Source of the DNA: Hyphomonadaceae bacterium UBA7672
Lineage (GTDB): Bacteria > Pseudomonadota > Alphaproteobacteria > Caulobacterales > Hyphomonadaceae
NCBI GenBank assembly: GCA_002483135.1
Contig: DLHI01000007.1
Span: 505,918 to 569,778 of the forward strand
Reading direction: 5' to 3'
Length of the DNA stretch: 63,861 nucleotides
Shown here one piece after another: positions 1 through 7,582 of the stretch. Position 1 is the first letter of the stretch. Every line of letters begins with the position of its first letter. Below the pieces are notes generated by a model. That model had not been told where the DNA came from. It did not search any database and worked only from the letters and a program-made list of their open reading frames with translations. Made by a program: the position numbers and the translations under genes.

Positions 1-362
1 ACCGCCGCCGGCTTCCTTATCGGCATGTGCTTCTTGCCCCAGTCCTTGAGGCCGACCAGCGCCGGGGCGAAGTCGCGGCCTCTTTCGGAGAGGGTGTAGG
101 CGTAGCGGAGGGGGCGTTCGGAGTATGCGTTCCTTTCCAGAACGCCTTGGCCGACCAGGCGCTTGAGCCGGTCGGAGAGGACGTGGCGCGTGATGCCGAG
201 ACTCTTCTGGAACTCCTCGAACCTTGATTTTCCTAGGAAACAGTCGCGGACGATCAGCAGGGTCCAGCGGTCGCCGATGACGGACATGGCGCGGGCTACC
301 GGGCACCAGTCGGTGGCCAGTTCGTCCCACTTGCTTGCGGCGGCCTGCTTACTGCGTTCCAT
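1..362 (-). CDS. HxlR-family winged-helix transcriptional regulator (3' end outside window)
   Basis: Read on the minus strand from an ATG at 362, the frame stays open to the window edge, giving about 120 residues with the C-terminus cut off. The core has HxlR features: a CPVARAMSVIGDRWTLLIVRD segment near residues 20-40, a recognition-helix region with ITRHVLSDRLKRL, and the wing RPLRYAYTLSERGRDF. HxlR proteins bind DNA as dimers and usually control a neighbouring oxidoreductase gene, often in response to reactive electrophiles. The SDR gene starts 72 bp away on the opposite strand, so the shared 363-433 region is the likely operator. The target is inferred from this divergent layout; no operator was identified. 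Confidence 0.85.
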   Translation of the reverse strand, partial: MERSKQAAASKWDELATDWCPVARAMSVIGDRWTLLIVRDCFLGKSRFEEFQKSLGITRHVLSDRLKRLVGQGVLERNAYSERPLRYAYTLSERGRDFAPALVGLKDWGKKHMPIRKPAA

Positions 363-433
363 TTTCAAACCCTGCACCGATTGTCCCGCTCTGAGAAGAG
401 TGTAGGTTCCCTTTCTGAACGGAGGGTTTCCGG

Positions 434-1165
434 ATGGCGGACCGCAAGTCAGTTCTGGTCGTAGGGGCGGGGGATGCGACCGGCGGGGCGATTGCCCGGC
501 GGTTTGCGCGCGAGGGCTATGTCGCGGTGGTGACGCGGCGGGAGCTGGCCTCGCTCGATGGGCTGCTGGCGCAGATCCGGGCCGATGGCGGCGAGGCGGT
601 GGGCTTTGGCTCGGACGCGCGCGACGAGGACCAGGTCGTGGCGCTGTTCGATCAGATCGAGCGCGAGGTGGCGCCGCTGGAGGCGGTGATCTTCAACATC
701 GGGGCGAACGTGAATTTCCCGATCCGAGAGACGACGGCGCGCGTCTATCGGAAAGTGTGGGAGATGGCGGCGTTTGCCGGCTTCCTCGCCGGGCGCGAGG
801 CGGCGAAGGCCATGGTTCCGCGCGGGCGGGGGACGATCATCTTCACCGGGGCGACGGCGTCGATCCGGGGCAGGGAAGGGTTCTCGGCTTTCTCGGGCGC
901 GAAGTTTGCGCTGCGGGCTCTGGCCCAATCGATGGCGCGCGAGCTGGGGCCGCAGGGCATTCATGTGGCGCACACGATCATCGACGGCGCGATCGACACC
1001 GAATGGATCGCGAAGAATTTCCCGCAGCGCTACGAGCTGAAGGCTCAGGATGGAATCCTGAACCCGGATCACATAGCAGATGCCTACTGGATGCTGCACG
1101 CGCAGCCGCGCGATGCGTGGACGCATGAGCTCGATCTGCGTCCGTGGATGGAGAAGATGGCTTGA
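434..1165 (+). CDS. SDR-family oxidoreductase with Phe in place of the catalytic Tyr
   Basis: A 243-residue protein with a Rossmann fold. The N-terminal nucleotide-binding loop is VVGAGDATGGAIA (residues 9-21), FNIGAN (about 87-92) stands where classical SDRs have NNAG, and a Ser/Thr-rich TGATAS segment (138-143) precedes the active site. The expected YxxxK reads FSGAK, so the general-base Tyr is Phe153 while Lys157 is kept. From memory, this subfamily often carries Phe there, so the substitution may be family-wide and not a recent lesion. A GGAGG ribosome site sits 8 bases before the ATG. It is divergent from the HxlR regulator, which probably controls it. Substrate is unknown, and loss of the Tyr makes a standard dehydrogenase reaction doubtful. 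Confidence 0.88.
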   Translation: MADRKSVLVVGAGDATGGAIARRFAREGYVAVVTRRELASLDGLLAQIRADGGEAVGFGSDARDEDQVVALFDQIEREVAPLEAVIFNIGANVNFPIRETTARVYRKVWEMAAFAGFLAGREAAKAMVPRGRGTIIFTGATASIRGREGFSAFSGAKFALRALAQSMARELGPQGIHVAHTIIDGAIDTEWIAKNFPQRYELKAQDGILNPDHIADAYWMLHAQPRDAWTHELDLRPWMEKMA

Positions 1166-1180
1166 GGACACACCCAACAA

Positions 1181-1288
1181 TGTCGTTCCCGCCGTAGCGA
1201 AGCGAAGAGCGGGAAACCAGGAGCTACGCGCGCCGGCGTATGTGGCTCCTGGGTTCCGGCTCACGCCTTCGGCGTGTCCGGAATGACA
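1181..1288. repeat. Palindromic repeat element, class B copy 1 (TGTCRTTCCC...GGAATGACA)
   Basis: A 108 bp imperfect palindrome between the SDR gene and the HCCA isomerase gene. It begins TGTCGTTCCCGCC and ends CCGGAATGACA, with internal hairpin arms around CCAGGAGC and GGCTCCTGG. It shares ends and long internal stretches with the element at 12731-12846. Short intergenic palindromes of this kind are common non-coding repeats in alphaproteobacteria. No coding content. Confidence 0.85.
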
Positions 1289-1317
1289 AGAGCGAAACAA
1301 GCGCGGGGAGGCGCACA

Positions 1318-1920
1318 ATGACCAAGCAGGTTGAGTTCTTCTACGACTTCACGAGCCCGACGGCGTATCTGGCGTGGCGGCGTTTGCCGGATGTGCTCGC
1401 GCGCACCGGCGCCACAGTGAAGTATCGCCCGATGTTCCTGGGCGGCGTGATGCAGACGACGGGGAATCGTCCGCCGGGGACGCTGCCGCAGAAGGCGCGG
1501 TGGATGGCGGAGGATCTGCAGCGCTGGGCGAAGAAATACAACACGCCCTACAAGCTGAACCCGCACTTTCCGATGATGACGCTGATGGTGCAGCGCGCGG
1601 CGCAGGAGTGGGTGAACCGGCCTGACTTCGAGAAATATCTCGCGGCGATCTTCAACGCGGCGTGGCAGGACCAGAAGAACATTGCGGACAAGGCTGTGCT
1701 CGCTGAGATTCTGACAGCTGCGGGATTTTCGCCGGAGGAGTTCTTCGCGGCGGCGGAGAACCCGGCGAACAAGGAGAAGCTGAAGGCGACGACCGACGAA
1801 GCCGTAGAGCGCGGCGTGTTCGGCGCGCCGACCTTCTTCGTGAAGACGCCGGAGGGAGAAGAGATGCACTTCGGCCAGGACCGGCTGGACTTCGTCGAGG
1901 ATGCGCTGAAGCGGGCTTAG
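1318..1920 (+). CDS. 2-hydroxychromene-2-carboxylate isomerase-like protein (DsbA/GST-kappa fold)
   Basis: 200 residues starting at ATG 1318 behind a GGGGAGG site. The N-terminus FFYDFTSPTAYL matches the FYDFxSPxAYL signature of HCCA isomerases, where the Ser (here Ser13) replaces the thioredoxin active-site Cys. Near the C-terminus, GVFGAPTFFV provides the cis-Pro loop typical of the fold. The family uses glutathione to isomerise 2-hydroxychromene-2-carboxylate in naphthalene breakdown, but most chromosomal members outside such pathways have unknown substrates. No aromatic catabolic genes lie nearby, so a general glutathione-dependent isomerase or reductase role is more likely. Probably cytoplasmic; no signal peptide. 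Confidence 0.85.
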   Translation: MTKQVEFFYDFTSPTAYLAWRRLPDVLARTGATVKYRPMFLGGVMQTTGNRPPGTLPQKARWMAEDLQRWAKKYNTPYKLNPHFPMMTLMVQRAAQEWVNRPDFEKYLAAIFNAAWQDQKNIADKAVLAEILTAAGFSPEEFFAAAENPANKEKLKATTDEAVERGVFGAPTFFVKTPEGEEMHFGQDRLDFVEDALKRA

Positions 1921-1978
1921 GCTGGATTGCCCGGCAAGGCGACGCGTGCGAAACCGTCGCCGGGGGAAGGCGGGGCGG

Positions 1979-2659
1979 ATGAGCGACAAATCTCCCGAAG
2001 CGGATAAGCGCGTGCGCAGCATGAGCGGCATGCCGCGCAGGGTCGTGTCGATTCTGATCGGATTGGTCGTGACGCTGATCGTCGGCGCGATTGCAGAGCG
2101 CGTGACCAGCGCCGAATGGCTGGCGGAAGCGAAGGCGGCTCAGCAGGGCTGGATCGACGCGGTTGGCGCGACATCGCCGGTGAAGGTGGGCGAGGTCTAT
2201 CTGGTCGAGCTGCAGTCAGCGGTGTCGGGAGACACGACCCATGGCGGATATTCGGGCGTTGGCGCGCCCGAGGGACGCGGGCTGCAATCGCCGTTCTGGG
2301 CGCTGGCGATCACGGGCGCGCGGCTGTGGGATGCGACGGGCGTGGTCTCGCTGGTGCAGCTGGTGCTGGGGGCGCTCGCATTTTTCGTTCTCAACTTCTG
2401 GCGTACCAAGGGAGAGACGATCTTCTTCGGCGACTTCTGGATCTCGATGATCGTGTCGCCGCTGGCCATCGTGCTGCTTGCAAGCGTGATGGGTTTCGTG
2501 TTGTGGGGCGTGATGATGGGAGCGCTGTTTGCGCTCAGCTGGGTGACGGGGCTGGCGGCGACGGCGGCGGGGGCGACGGGCGTTCTCGGCTTCTGCTGGC
2601 TGTGCGTGACGGAGCTGACCAAGAAGGGCGCCGAGCACGTGATGACGCCGAAAGTCTAA
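1979..2659 (+). CDS. Hypothetical inner-membrane protein
   Basis: 226 residues if started at ATG 1979, which has a purine-rich site (GGGGGAAGG) about 10 bases upstream; an in-frame ATG at 1946 would add 11 residues without a better site. I do not recognise the family. One membrane segment lies near residues 25-45 (a VVSILIGLVVTLIVGAI stretch) and several more in the C-terminal half (VVSLVQLVLGALAFFVL, then a long hydrophobic stretch from ISMIVSPLAIVLL to GVLGFCWLCV). Between them is a roughly 60-residue hydrophilic loop that may face the periplasm. It is convergent with nth, with a gap of only 6 bp. Confidence 0.7.
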   Translation: MSDKSPEADKRVRSMSGMPRRVVSILIGLVVTLIVGAIAERVTSAEWLAEAKAAQQGWIDAVGATSPVKVGEVYLVELQSAVSGDTTHGGYSGVGAPEGRGLQSPFWALAITGARLWDATGVVSLVQLVLGALAFFVLNFWRTKGETIFFGDFWISMIVSPLAIVLLASVMGFVLWGVMMGALFALSWVTGLAATAAGATGVLGFCWLCVTELTKKGAEHVMTPKV

Positions 2660-2665
2660 CCCACG

Positions 2666-3376
2666 CTATTCGCCGGTCTTGGCCTCGTAGCGGCAGAGGT
2701 CGCGGATCACGCATTCGGGGCAGCCGGGCTTGCGGGCGAGGCAGGTGTAGCGGCCGTGCAGGATGAGCCAGTGATGGGCGCCGCGCTTGTATTTCTCGGG
2801 CGTGACTTCGAGCAACTTCTTCTCGACCTTTTCAGGCGTTGATTCCGGCGCGAGCCCGGTACGGTTCGAGACGCGGAAGACGTGCGTGTCGACGGCGATG
2901 GTGTGCTCGCCATAAGCCTCGTTGAGGACGACGCTCGCCGTCTTGTGGCCGACGCCGGGGAGGGCTTCGAGATCCTCGCGCGTGCGGGGCGTCTTGCCCC
3001 CGTGCTTTTCGAGGATGAGGCGGGAGAGGGCGATGACGTTCTTCGCCTTGTTGCGCCAGAGGCCGATTGTCTTGATGTGCTGGGCGACGCCTTCCTCGCC
3101 CAGAGCCAGCATCTTTGCGGGCGTGTCAGCGACGCGGAACAGCTCCTTCGTCGCCTTGTTGACCGAGACATCGGTGGCCTGGGCGGAGAGGGCGACGGCG
3201 ACGACGAGCGTGTAGGGGTCCTTGTAGTCGAGTTCGGTCTTGGGATCTGGGCGCGACTTGGCGAGGCGTTTGAAGATTTCGGCGGCGATTTCGGGCGAGA
3301 CGCTTTTGGGCGTCTTCGGGGGAGGTTTGCGTGCGGGCTTTTTCTTCGCGGCGGGCATGTCCCTAACTAGCGTCAT
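2666..3376 (-). CDS. nth: Endonuclease III (bifunctional DNA glycosylase/AP lyase)
   Basis: 236 residues. Base-excision repair of oxidised pyrimidines with beta-elimination at AP sites. The helix-hairpin-helix LPGVGHKTASVVL carries the catalytic Lys, and VDTHVFRVSNR carries the catalytic Asp. The C-terminal CLARKPGCPECVIRDLC has the Cx6Cx2Cx5C spacing of the 4Fe-4S cluster. A Lys/Pro/Ala-rich N-terminal tail (residues 7-25) precedes the core, as in many alphaproteobacterial Nth proteins. The start is uncertain: ATG 3376, or ATG 3358 at residue 7. A palindromic repeat begins 4 bp upstream of ATG 3376, so promoter and ribosome site must lie in or beyond the repeat. Confidence 0.95.
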   Translation of the reverse strand: MTLVRDMPAAKKKPARKPPPKTPKSVSPEIAAEIFKRLAKSRPDPKTELDYKDPYTLVVAVALSAQATDVSVNKATKELFRVADTPAKMLALGEEGVAQHIKTIGLWRNKAKNVIALSRLILEKHGGKTPRTREDLEALPGVGHKTASVVLNEAYGEHTIAVDTHVFRVSNRTGLAPESTPEKVEKKLLEVTPEKYKRGAHHWLILHGRYTCLARKPGCPECVIRDLCRYEAKTGE

Positions 3377-3380
3377 GGCT

Positions 3381-3483
3381 TGTCATCCCGGAAGCGCGAA
3401 GCGCTGTCGGGGACCCATTTTTCAACATTGAAGTTGCGGCCAAAGGGGTCCCGGCTCTCCGCTTCGCTGCGGCCGGGATGACA
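3381..3483. repeat. Palindromic repeat element, class C (TGTCATCCCGG...CCGGGATGACA)
   Basis: A 103 bp imperfect palindrome between nth and the DUF2244 gene, with terminal TGTCATCCCGG and CCGGGATGACA. Inner arms GGGGACCC and GGGGTCCC flank a core containing CAACATTGAAG. That core motif also occurs in both AGACCCCCACC-ended elements of this window, although the ends are unrelated. Confidence 0.8.
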
Positions 3484-3528
3484 AGTTGGGGTATTGCTCG
3501 CATCACGCCCCGGCCTAATCTCCCACCC

Positions 3529-4014
3529 ATGTCCACCATCTACCTCGACGCTGTGCTCGAGCCGCCGCGGTCGCTTTCGGCGCGGGGGGTCAATCGTGTG
3601 ATGATGATCCTGGGCGGGATGAGCTTTGTGTCGGGGCTGGGCTTCCTGCTGATGGGGGCGTGGCCCGTGACGGGCTTCATGGGGCTGGAAGTCCTTGCGG
3701 TGTGGCTGGGCTTTCGCTGGACGGCGCAGGCGCAGCGGGCGCGGACCTATGTGCAGGTGACCGCGGATGCTGTCACGTTGCGCCGGGTGGATGGCTGGGG
3801 CAGGGAGCGGCGGGCGCGGGTGTCGTCGTATTTTGCGCGGGTTGAGTATGACAGCGCGGCGAGCGGGCCGCAGGCCTTGCGGCTGGCGACGTCGCGCGCG
3901 GTCTATCCGCTGGGCGAGCACCTGACACCGAAGGAGCGCGAGAGCTTTGCGCGGCGGCTGAGCGATGCGCTGGGCGCGGCGCGGCGCGAGAGACATTCGG
4001 GAGGCGAGCAATGA
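3529..4014 (+). CDS. DUF2244-type membrane protein
   Basis: 161 residues from ATG 3529. Two closely spaced hydrophobic segments (about residues 24-45 and 49-63: MMILGGMSFVSGLGFLLMG, then GFMGLEVLAVWLGF) are followed by a soluble beta-rich part with TYVQVTADAVTLRRVDGWGRE. This layout fits the DUF2244 integral membrane family common in alphaproteobacteria, whose function is unknown. The stop overlaps the next start (ATGA), so it is translationally coupled to the glyoxalase-like gene. The family assignment is from recalled architecture, not a profile search. Confidence 0.72.
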   Translation: MSTIYLDAVLEPPRSLSARGVNRVMMILGGMSFVSGLGFLLMGAWPVTGFMGLEVLAVWLGFRWTAQAQRARTYVQVTADAVTLRRVDGWGRERRARVSSYFARVEYDSAASGPQALRLATSRAVYPLGEHLTPKERESFARRLSDALGAARRERHSGGEQ

Positions 4015-4478
4015 GCGTCGAATTTCTGCATGCGATGGTGCGCGTAGGCGATATCGATGCGGCGCTGAAGTTCTTCTGCGAGGGGCTGGGCCTCAAGGAG
4101 GTGCGGCGGAACGATTATCCCGATGGGAAGTATACGCTGGTGTTCCTCGCGTCCGAGGAGGACATCGCGCGTTCGGGATGGGACGGGGAAGGGAAGTTTC
4201 CGGCGGGTCTGCCGATGGTGGAGCTGACGCACAATTGGGGGGAGTCGGGTTATACCGGCGGGCGGAATTTCGGACACCTGGCCTATCGCGTCGACGATAT
4301 CTATGCGGCGTGCGAGCGCTTCCAGAAGATCGGCGTGACGATCAGCCGGCCTCCGCGCGATGGACGCATGGCGTTCGTCCGCTCACCCGATGGGATTTCC
4401 ATCGAGCTGTTGCAGAAGGGCGCGTCTCTGGCGCCAAAGGAACCGTGGGTGTCGGCGCCGAATGTGGGCAGCTGGTAG
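4011..4478 (+). CDS. gloA: VOC-family protein, lactoylglutathione lyase (glyoxalase I)-like
   Basis: 155 residues. Glyoxalase I converts the hemithioacetal of methylglyoxal and glutathione to S-lactoylglutathione. Two beta-alpha-beta-beta-beta modules are visible with four candidate metal ligands in canonical places: His8 in FLHAMVRV, Glu in VELTHNWG, His in FGHLAYRV and Glu in ISIELLQ. ELTHNWG is characteristic of bacterial GloA. It is about 20 residues longer than E. coli GloA, with a short C-terminal tail. Coupled by ATGA overlap to the upstream DUF2244 gene and convergent with the pilin gene, with a 3 bp gap. Confidence 0.88.
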   Translation: MSVEFLHAMVRVGDIDAALKFFCEGLGLKEVRRNDYPDGKYTLVFLASEEDIARSGWDGEGKFPAGLPMVELTHNWGESGYTGGRNFGHLAYRVDDIYAACERFQKIGVTISRPPRDGRMAFVRSPDGISIELLQKGASLAPKEPWVSAPNVGSW

Positions 4479-4481
4479 AGC

Positions 4482-4643
4482 TTACGTGTTGGCGGCAGCC
4501 AGCAGCAGGAAGAGATCGTTCAGCTGCACGCCGAAGAAGCTCAATATGCCGATGAGCGCGAGCGCCATGCCTGAAAGCAGCAGAACGTATTCGATTGCCG
4601 TTGCGCCGGAGCGATCGCCGGCAAGGCGTGTGATCAGTTTCAT
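4482..4643 (-). CDS. Flp/Fap-type IVb pilin, orphan
   Basis: 53 residues from ATG 4643 with a GGGGAA site upstream. The sequence LAGDRSGATAIEYVLLLSG has the Flp pilin signature: a basic leader, a Gly before the processing site (SG/ATAIEY) for the TadV/CpaA prepilin peptidase, Glu at mature position 5, then a hydrophobic helix. Flp pilins polymerise into Tad pili used for surface attachment. No cpa/tad assembly genes are in the window, so this copy would depend on a distant machine. The C-terminus is short (ending in LLLAAANT), as is usual for the family. Confidence 0.88.
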   Translation of the reverse strand: MKLITRLAGDRSGATAIEYVLLLSGMALALIGILSFFGVQLNDLFLLLAAANT

Positions 4644-4781
4644 GGTGTTCCCCAACTCGATGGGGCTCAACTTCGCTGCGTCATGTGAAGCGACTGGCAA
4701 GGGCGAACTTCCAATTGCGCGGATCGGGGAACAGATTCGGAAACCATGCGGGTTGATCGCGAGAGCTGAGCGCGTTGAGAG
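4644..4781. other. Upstream region of the pilin gene
   Basis: 138 bp between the pilin ATG and the palindromic repeat. It must hold the pilin promoter (minus strand). I see a Shine-Dalgarno-like GGGGAA next to the start but no convincing -35/-10 pair or regulator site. Confidence 0.4.
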
Positions 4782-4904
4782 AGACCCCCACCCGTCCTCC
4801 CCCTTTCAGGGGGAGGGACCCCGTTGAGAGAACTTACATCACATTGAAGGGCGGTAGCGCATCAAGGTTCCTCCCCCTGAAAGGGGGAGGACAGGTGGGG
4901 GTCT
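4782..4904. repeat. Palindromic repeat element, class A copy 1 (AGACCCCCACC ends)
   Basis: A 123 bp element bounded by near-perfect inverted repeats of about 37 bp, AGACCCCCACC on the left and GGTGGGGGTCT on the right. Each arm holds its own smaller palindrome, CCTCCCCC-TTTCA-GGGGGAGG. The core contains ACATTGAAGG. It lies between the pilin and amidase genes. The second copy at 23679-23799 keeps the structure but has different inner-arm sequence. Confidence 0.9.
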
Positions 4905-4923
4905 GGTTCAGCGGGCAATAACG

Positions 4924-6549
4924 CTAGCGCTTCGCCGGCTTTGCCGGTTTGACCTTTGGCGGCGGCTTCGGTTTCGCGACCTTGGCGGGTTTCGCCTTCA
5001 CCGGCTTTTCCTTGACCGGTTTTGCCGGCTTCGGCTTGGGCGGCGGTTTCTGTTTGGGCGCCTTGCCGTTCGTTTTGACGGGAAGGGCGGGCAGGAATCT
5101 CCGCCCGTCTTCGGGCGGGCGCTGGAAGCCACCCATCTGGGCCTCGAGCGATTCGGCGATGGCGAGGACGTCCATGTCGCCGCCTTCGGGGCCGATGATC
5201 TGGATGCCGCAGGGCAGCTCGCCCCGCGCGCGCGGCACGGGGATCACGACTGCGGGCAGGTGGCAGACGGTGGCAAGCGCGATCCAGGAGTGGAACATGT
5301 GATAGGGCGCAGGCTTGCCGTCGACCTTCATCAGGCGCGTGACAGCGTCGCCCGCATCGACATGTTCGAACGCCGTGGTGGGCGCGACCGGCGTGATGAT
5401 GGCGTGCCAGCGGCTGAAGAATTCGGACATGGTGCGCTTGAGACGGCGACGCACTTCGTCGGCGCGGAGCCAGTCATGGTGGGTGGCGGCGGAATAGGCC
5501 GCCCATTTGGCGCGGCCGAACGGTTCGCCGCGCGCCATCAACTTCGTGAGCGGGCGACCGGCCTCCAGCGCCTTCACCAGCGGGCCGGGCATGTCGGTGG
5601 CGAGGATGGGCAAGAGTAGCCGCAGATAGAGATCGACAAGCGAGACGCCGTCGACTTCGGGGCGGGCGACGAGGACCTGCGCGCCTGCATCCGCTGCGGC
5701 CTCGGCGGCGAGTTCTGCGGCGGCATGGCAGACGGTGGAGACGGGGAAGGCCTTGTCTTCCGCCCAGACGGCGATGCGGCGCGCCTTGAGGCCGGTGCGG
5801 CGCGGCTGGGGCGCGGGCGTCTCGCCAGCAAGCACCTGGAACATCAGGCGCAGGTCGGAGACATCGCGCGCCATTGGGCCGGCGACGTTGAGATCGCGTA
5901 CGGCGAGCGAGCCGGGAGCAGGAGGCACGTGGCCCTGTAGCGGTGTGACGCCGAAGGTGGGCTTAAGGGCTGCGACGCCGCAGAAGTGCGCGGGGAAACG
6001 GAGCGAGCCGCCGATGTCGGAGCCGAGTTCGAGGGGCGTGATGCCGGTGGCGAGGGCTGCCGCGGCGCCGCCGGAGCTTCCGCCCGGCGTGCGCGACAGA
6101 TCCCACGGATTGTTGCTGCGGCCGTGGATCGGATTGTTGGTCTGGCTGTCGCCGGCCATGTAGGGCGTGTTGGTCTTGCCCCAGATCACCGCGCCAGCGG
6201 CGCGCAGGCGGGCGACGGCGGCGGCGTCGGGCGTGGAGGTGGGACGCTTTGCGTATTCGGGGGCGCCGGCAGTTGCGGGCATGCCGTCGACGTCGAACGT
6301 GTCCTTGATCGTCATGGGCAGGCCGTGCAGCGGGCCGGCGGGGATGCCTGCCGTCAGCAGGCGATCAAGTTCGGCGGCGCGGCGCCGGGCGGCGTCGAGG
6401 TCGGTTCGGACCACGGCGTTGATGGCGGGGTTCACCGCCAGATAGCGCGCGACGTGTTCCTCCAGCAGCTCGACGGCCGTCACCTGGCGCAGTGCCAGCC
6501 GGTCGATCTGCGTGCGCGCGGGCGTAAAGATGTTGGCCGCTTGCGTCAT
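4924..6549 (-). CDS. Amidase-signature family amidase with Lys/Pro-rich C-terminal tail
   Basis: 541 residues from ATG 6549; the frame extends 22 codons further upstream to 6615, but the family start fits MTQAANIF. It hydrolyses carboxamides with a Ser-cisSer-Lys triad: Lys in LPMTIKDTFDV, the Ser pair in the Gly/Ser-rich TPGGSSGGAAAALATG, and the nucleophile in GSDIGGSLRFPA. Overall length and motifs match the AS family (GatA-like, but a stand-alone amidase since no gatB/gatC is present). The last ~50 residues are an unusual tail of almost pure Lys, Pro, Ala and Val, positively charged and probably disordered. The substrate cannot be read from sequence. No signal peptide was seen. Confidence 0.9.
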   Translation of the reverse strand: MTQAANIFTPARTQIDRLALRQVTAVELLEEHVARYLAVNPAINAVVRTDLDAARRRAAELDRLLTAGIPAGPLHGLPMTIKDTFDVDGMPATAGAPEYAKRPTSTPDAAAVARLRAAGAVIWGKTNTPYMAGDSQTNNPIHGRSNNPWDLSRTPGGSSGGAAAALATGITPLELGSDIGGSLRFPAHFCGVAALKPTFGVTPLQGHVPPAPGSLAVRDLNVAGPMARDVSDLRLMFQVLAGETPAPQPRRTGLKARRIAVWAEDKAFPVSTVCHAAAELAAEAAADAGAQVLVARPEVDGVSLVDLYLRLLLPILATDMPGPLVKALEAGRPLTKLMARGEPFGRAKWAAYSAATHHDWLRADEVRRRLKRTMSEFFSRWHAIITPVAPTTAFEHVDAGDAVTRLMKVDGKPAPYHMFHSWIALATVCHLPAVVIPVPRARGELPCGIQIIGPEGGDMDVLAIAESLEAQMGGFQRPPEDGRRFLPALPVKTNGKAPKQKPPPKPKPAKPVKEKPVKAKPAKVAKPKPPPKVKPAKPAKR

Positions 6550-6722
6550 GCCGCGCGCCAATCCCCCATGTATTGCGTTTCCCACCTGCAGGCGCTCGTG
6601 ACGACTGCATGACATCGTCTATGCGCGCCGGGGGCCACACGCAAAGTGAAAGCCCGGAAACAATGTGAAATGCGCAGTTAGCGATCTGCAGATTTGCCGA
6701 GCGCCGAGGCGCCGATCGGGGC

Positions 6723-7499
6723 TCAGAGCCCCAGCACATCCCGCATGGTGTAGAGGCCGGGCTTCTGGGTGGCGGCCCATCTTGCGGCGGCGAGCGCGCC
6801 GCGCGCGAAGACGGCGCGGTCGAGGGCGCGGTGGCTGATCGAGAGGATTTCCTCGTCGGAGATGAAGGCTGCGTCGTGGTCGCCGATGATGCCGCCGCCG
6901 CGAATGACGGAGAAGGCGATAGAGCCCGGCTGGCGCGGGCCGGACTGGCCATCATGGGGCGGAACGCGAAGGTCGGTGAGCGGCGCGCCACGACCGCGCG
7001 CGGCGGCTTCGCCGATCATCAGCGCAGTTCCCGACGGCGCATCAACCTTGCGGCGATGGTGGGCTTCGGTGATCTCGATGTCCCAGCCTTCGCCGAGCCG
7101 CGCGGCGGCCTGTTCGACGAGGCCGATCATCAGGTTGACGCCGAGCGAGAAATTGCGGTCGCGCACGATGGCGATACGCTTGGCATGGTCGGCGACCTGG
7201 AGTTCCTGTTGTGGCGAGAGACCGGTGGCGCCGACGATGGCGGCGCGCACCTTCGTGAGTTTCAACTGTTCGAGGGCTTCGAGGGTCGCCTGCGGGGTGG
7301 TGAAGTCGATCCAGACTTCGGCGGACTGGGCCGCGCGCGAGGCGCTGTCGGATATGGTCCAGCCGCCCCTGTCGGCGCCGACAAGCGGGCTGCCCGGGCG
7401 TTCGGAGCCGCCGGTGATGGTGAAACCTTCGCCTGCGCATGCCGCAATGGCCTGGCCCATGCGGCCGGCGGCGCCGGCGATTGCGATCGAGATGCTCAT
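6723..7499 (-). CDS. dapB: 4-hydroxy-tetrahydrodipicolinate reductase
   Basis: 258 residues. Second committed step of lysine/meso-diaminopimelate biosynthesis, using NAD(P)H in the cytoplasm. N-terminal IAIAGAAGRMGQAI is the dinucleotide-binding glycine loop. ITEAHHRRKVDAPSGTA holds the catalytic His-His/Lys motif and the substrate-binding loop, and RGGGIIGDH completes the DapB signature. Length is normal (about 250-270). The start ATG 7499 is directly followed by MSISIAIAGA, leaving no spare N-terminal sequence. Separated from the amidase gene by about 170 bp, so probably independent. Confidence 0.97.
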   Translation of the reverse strand: MSISIAIAGAAGRMGQAIAACAGEGFTITGGSERPGSPLVGADRGGWTISDSASRAAQSAEVWIDFTTPQATLEALEQLKLTKVRAAIVGATGLSPQQELQVADHAKRIAIVRDRNFSLGVNLMIGLVEQAAARLGEGWDIEITEAHHRRKVDAPSGTALMIGEAAARGRGAPLTDLRVPPHDGQSGPRQPGSIAFSVIRGGGIIGDHDAAFISDEEILSISHRALDRAVFARGALAAARWAATQKPGLYTMRDVLGL

Positions 7500-7582
7500 G
7501 AGCCGCCTTATAGCGGGAAATCCGGGTGAGGCGAGGGCGCCTGAAATTGACCCTCCGGGGCAATCGCGCCAAGCCTTGCGGC

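Noticed and set aside
4782..4904. CRISPR-like repeat pair
   Set aside because: The two arms are inverted, not direct, repeats, and there is no series of spacers or cas gene.
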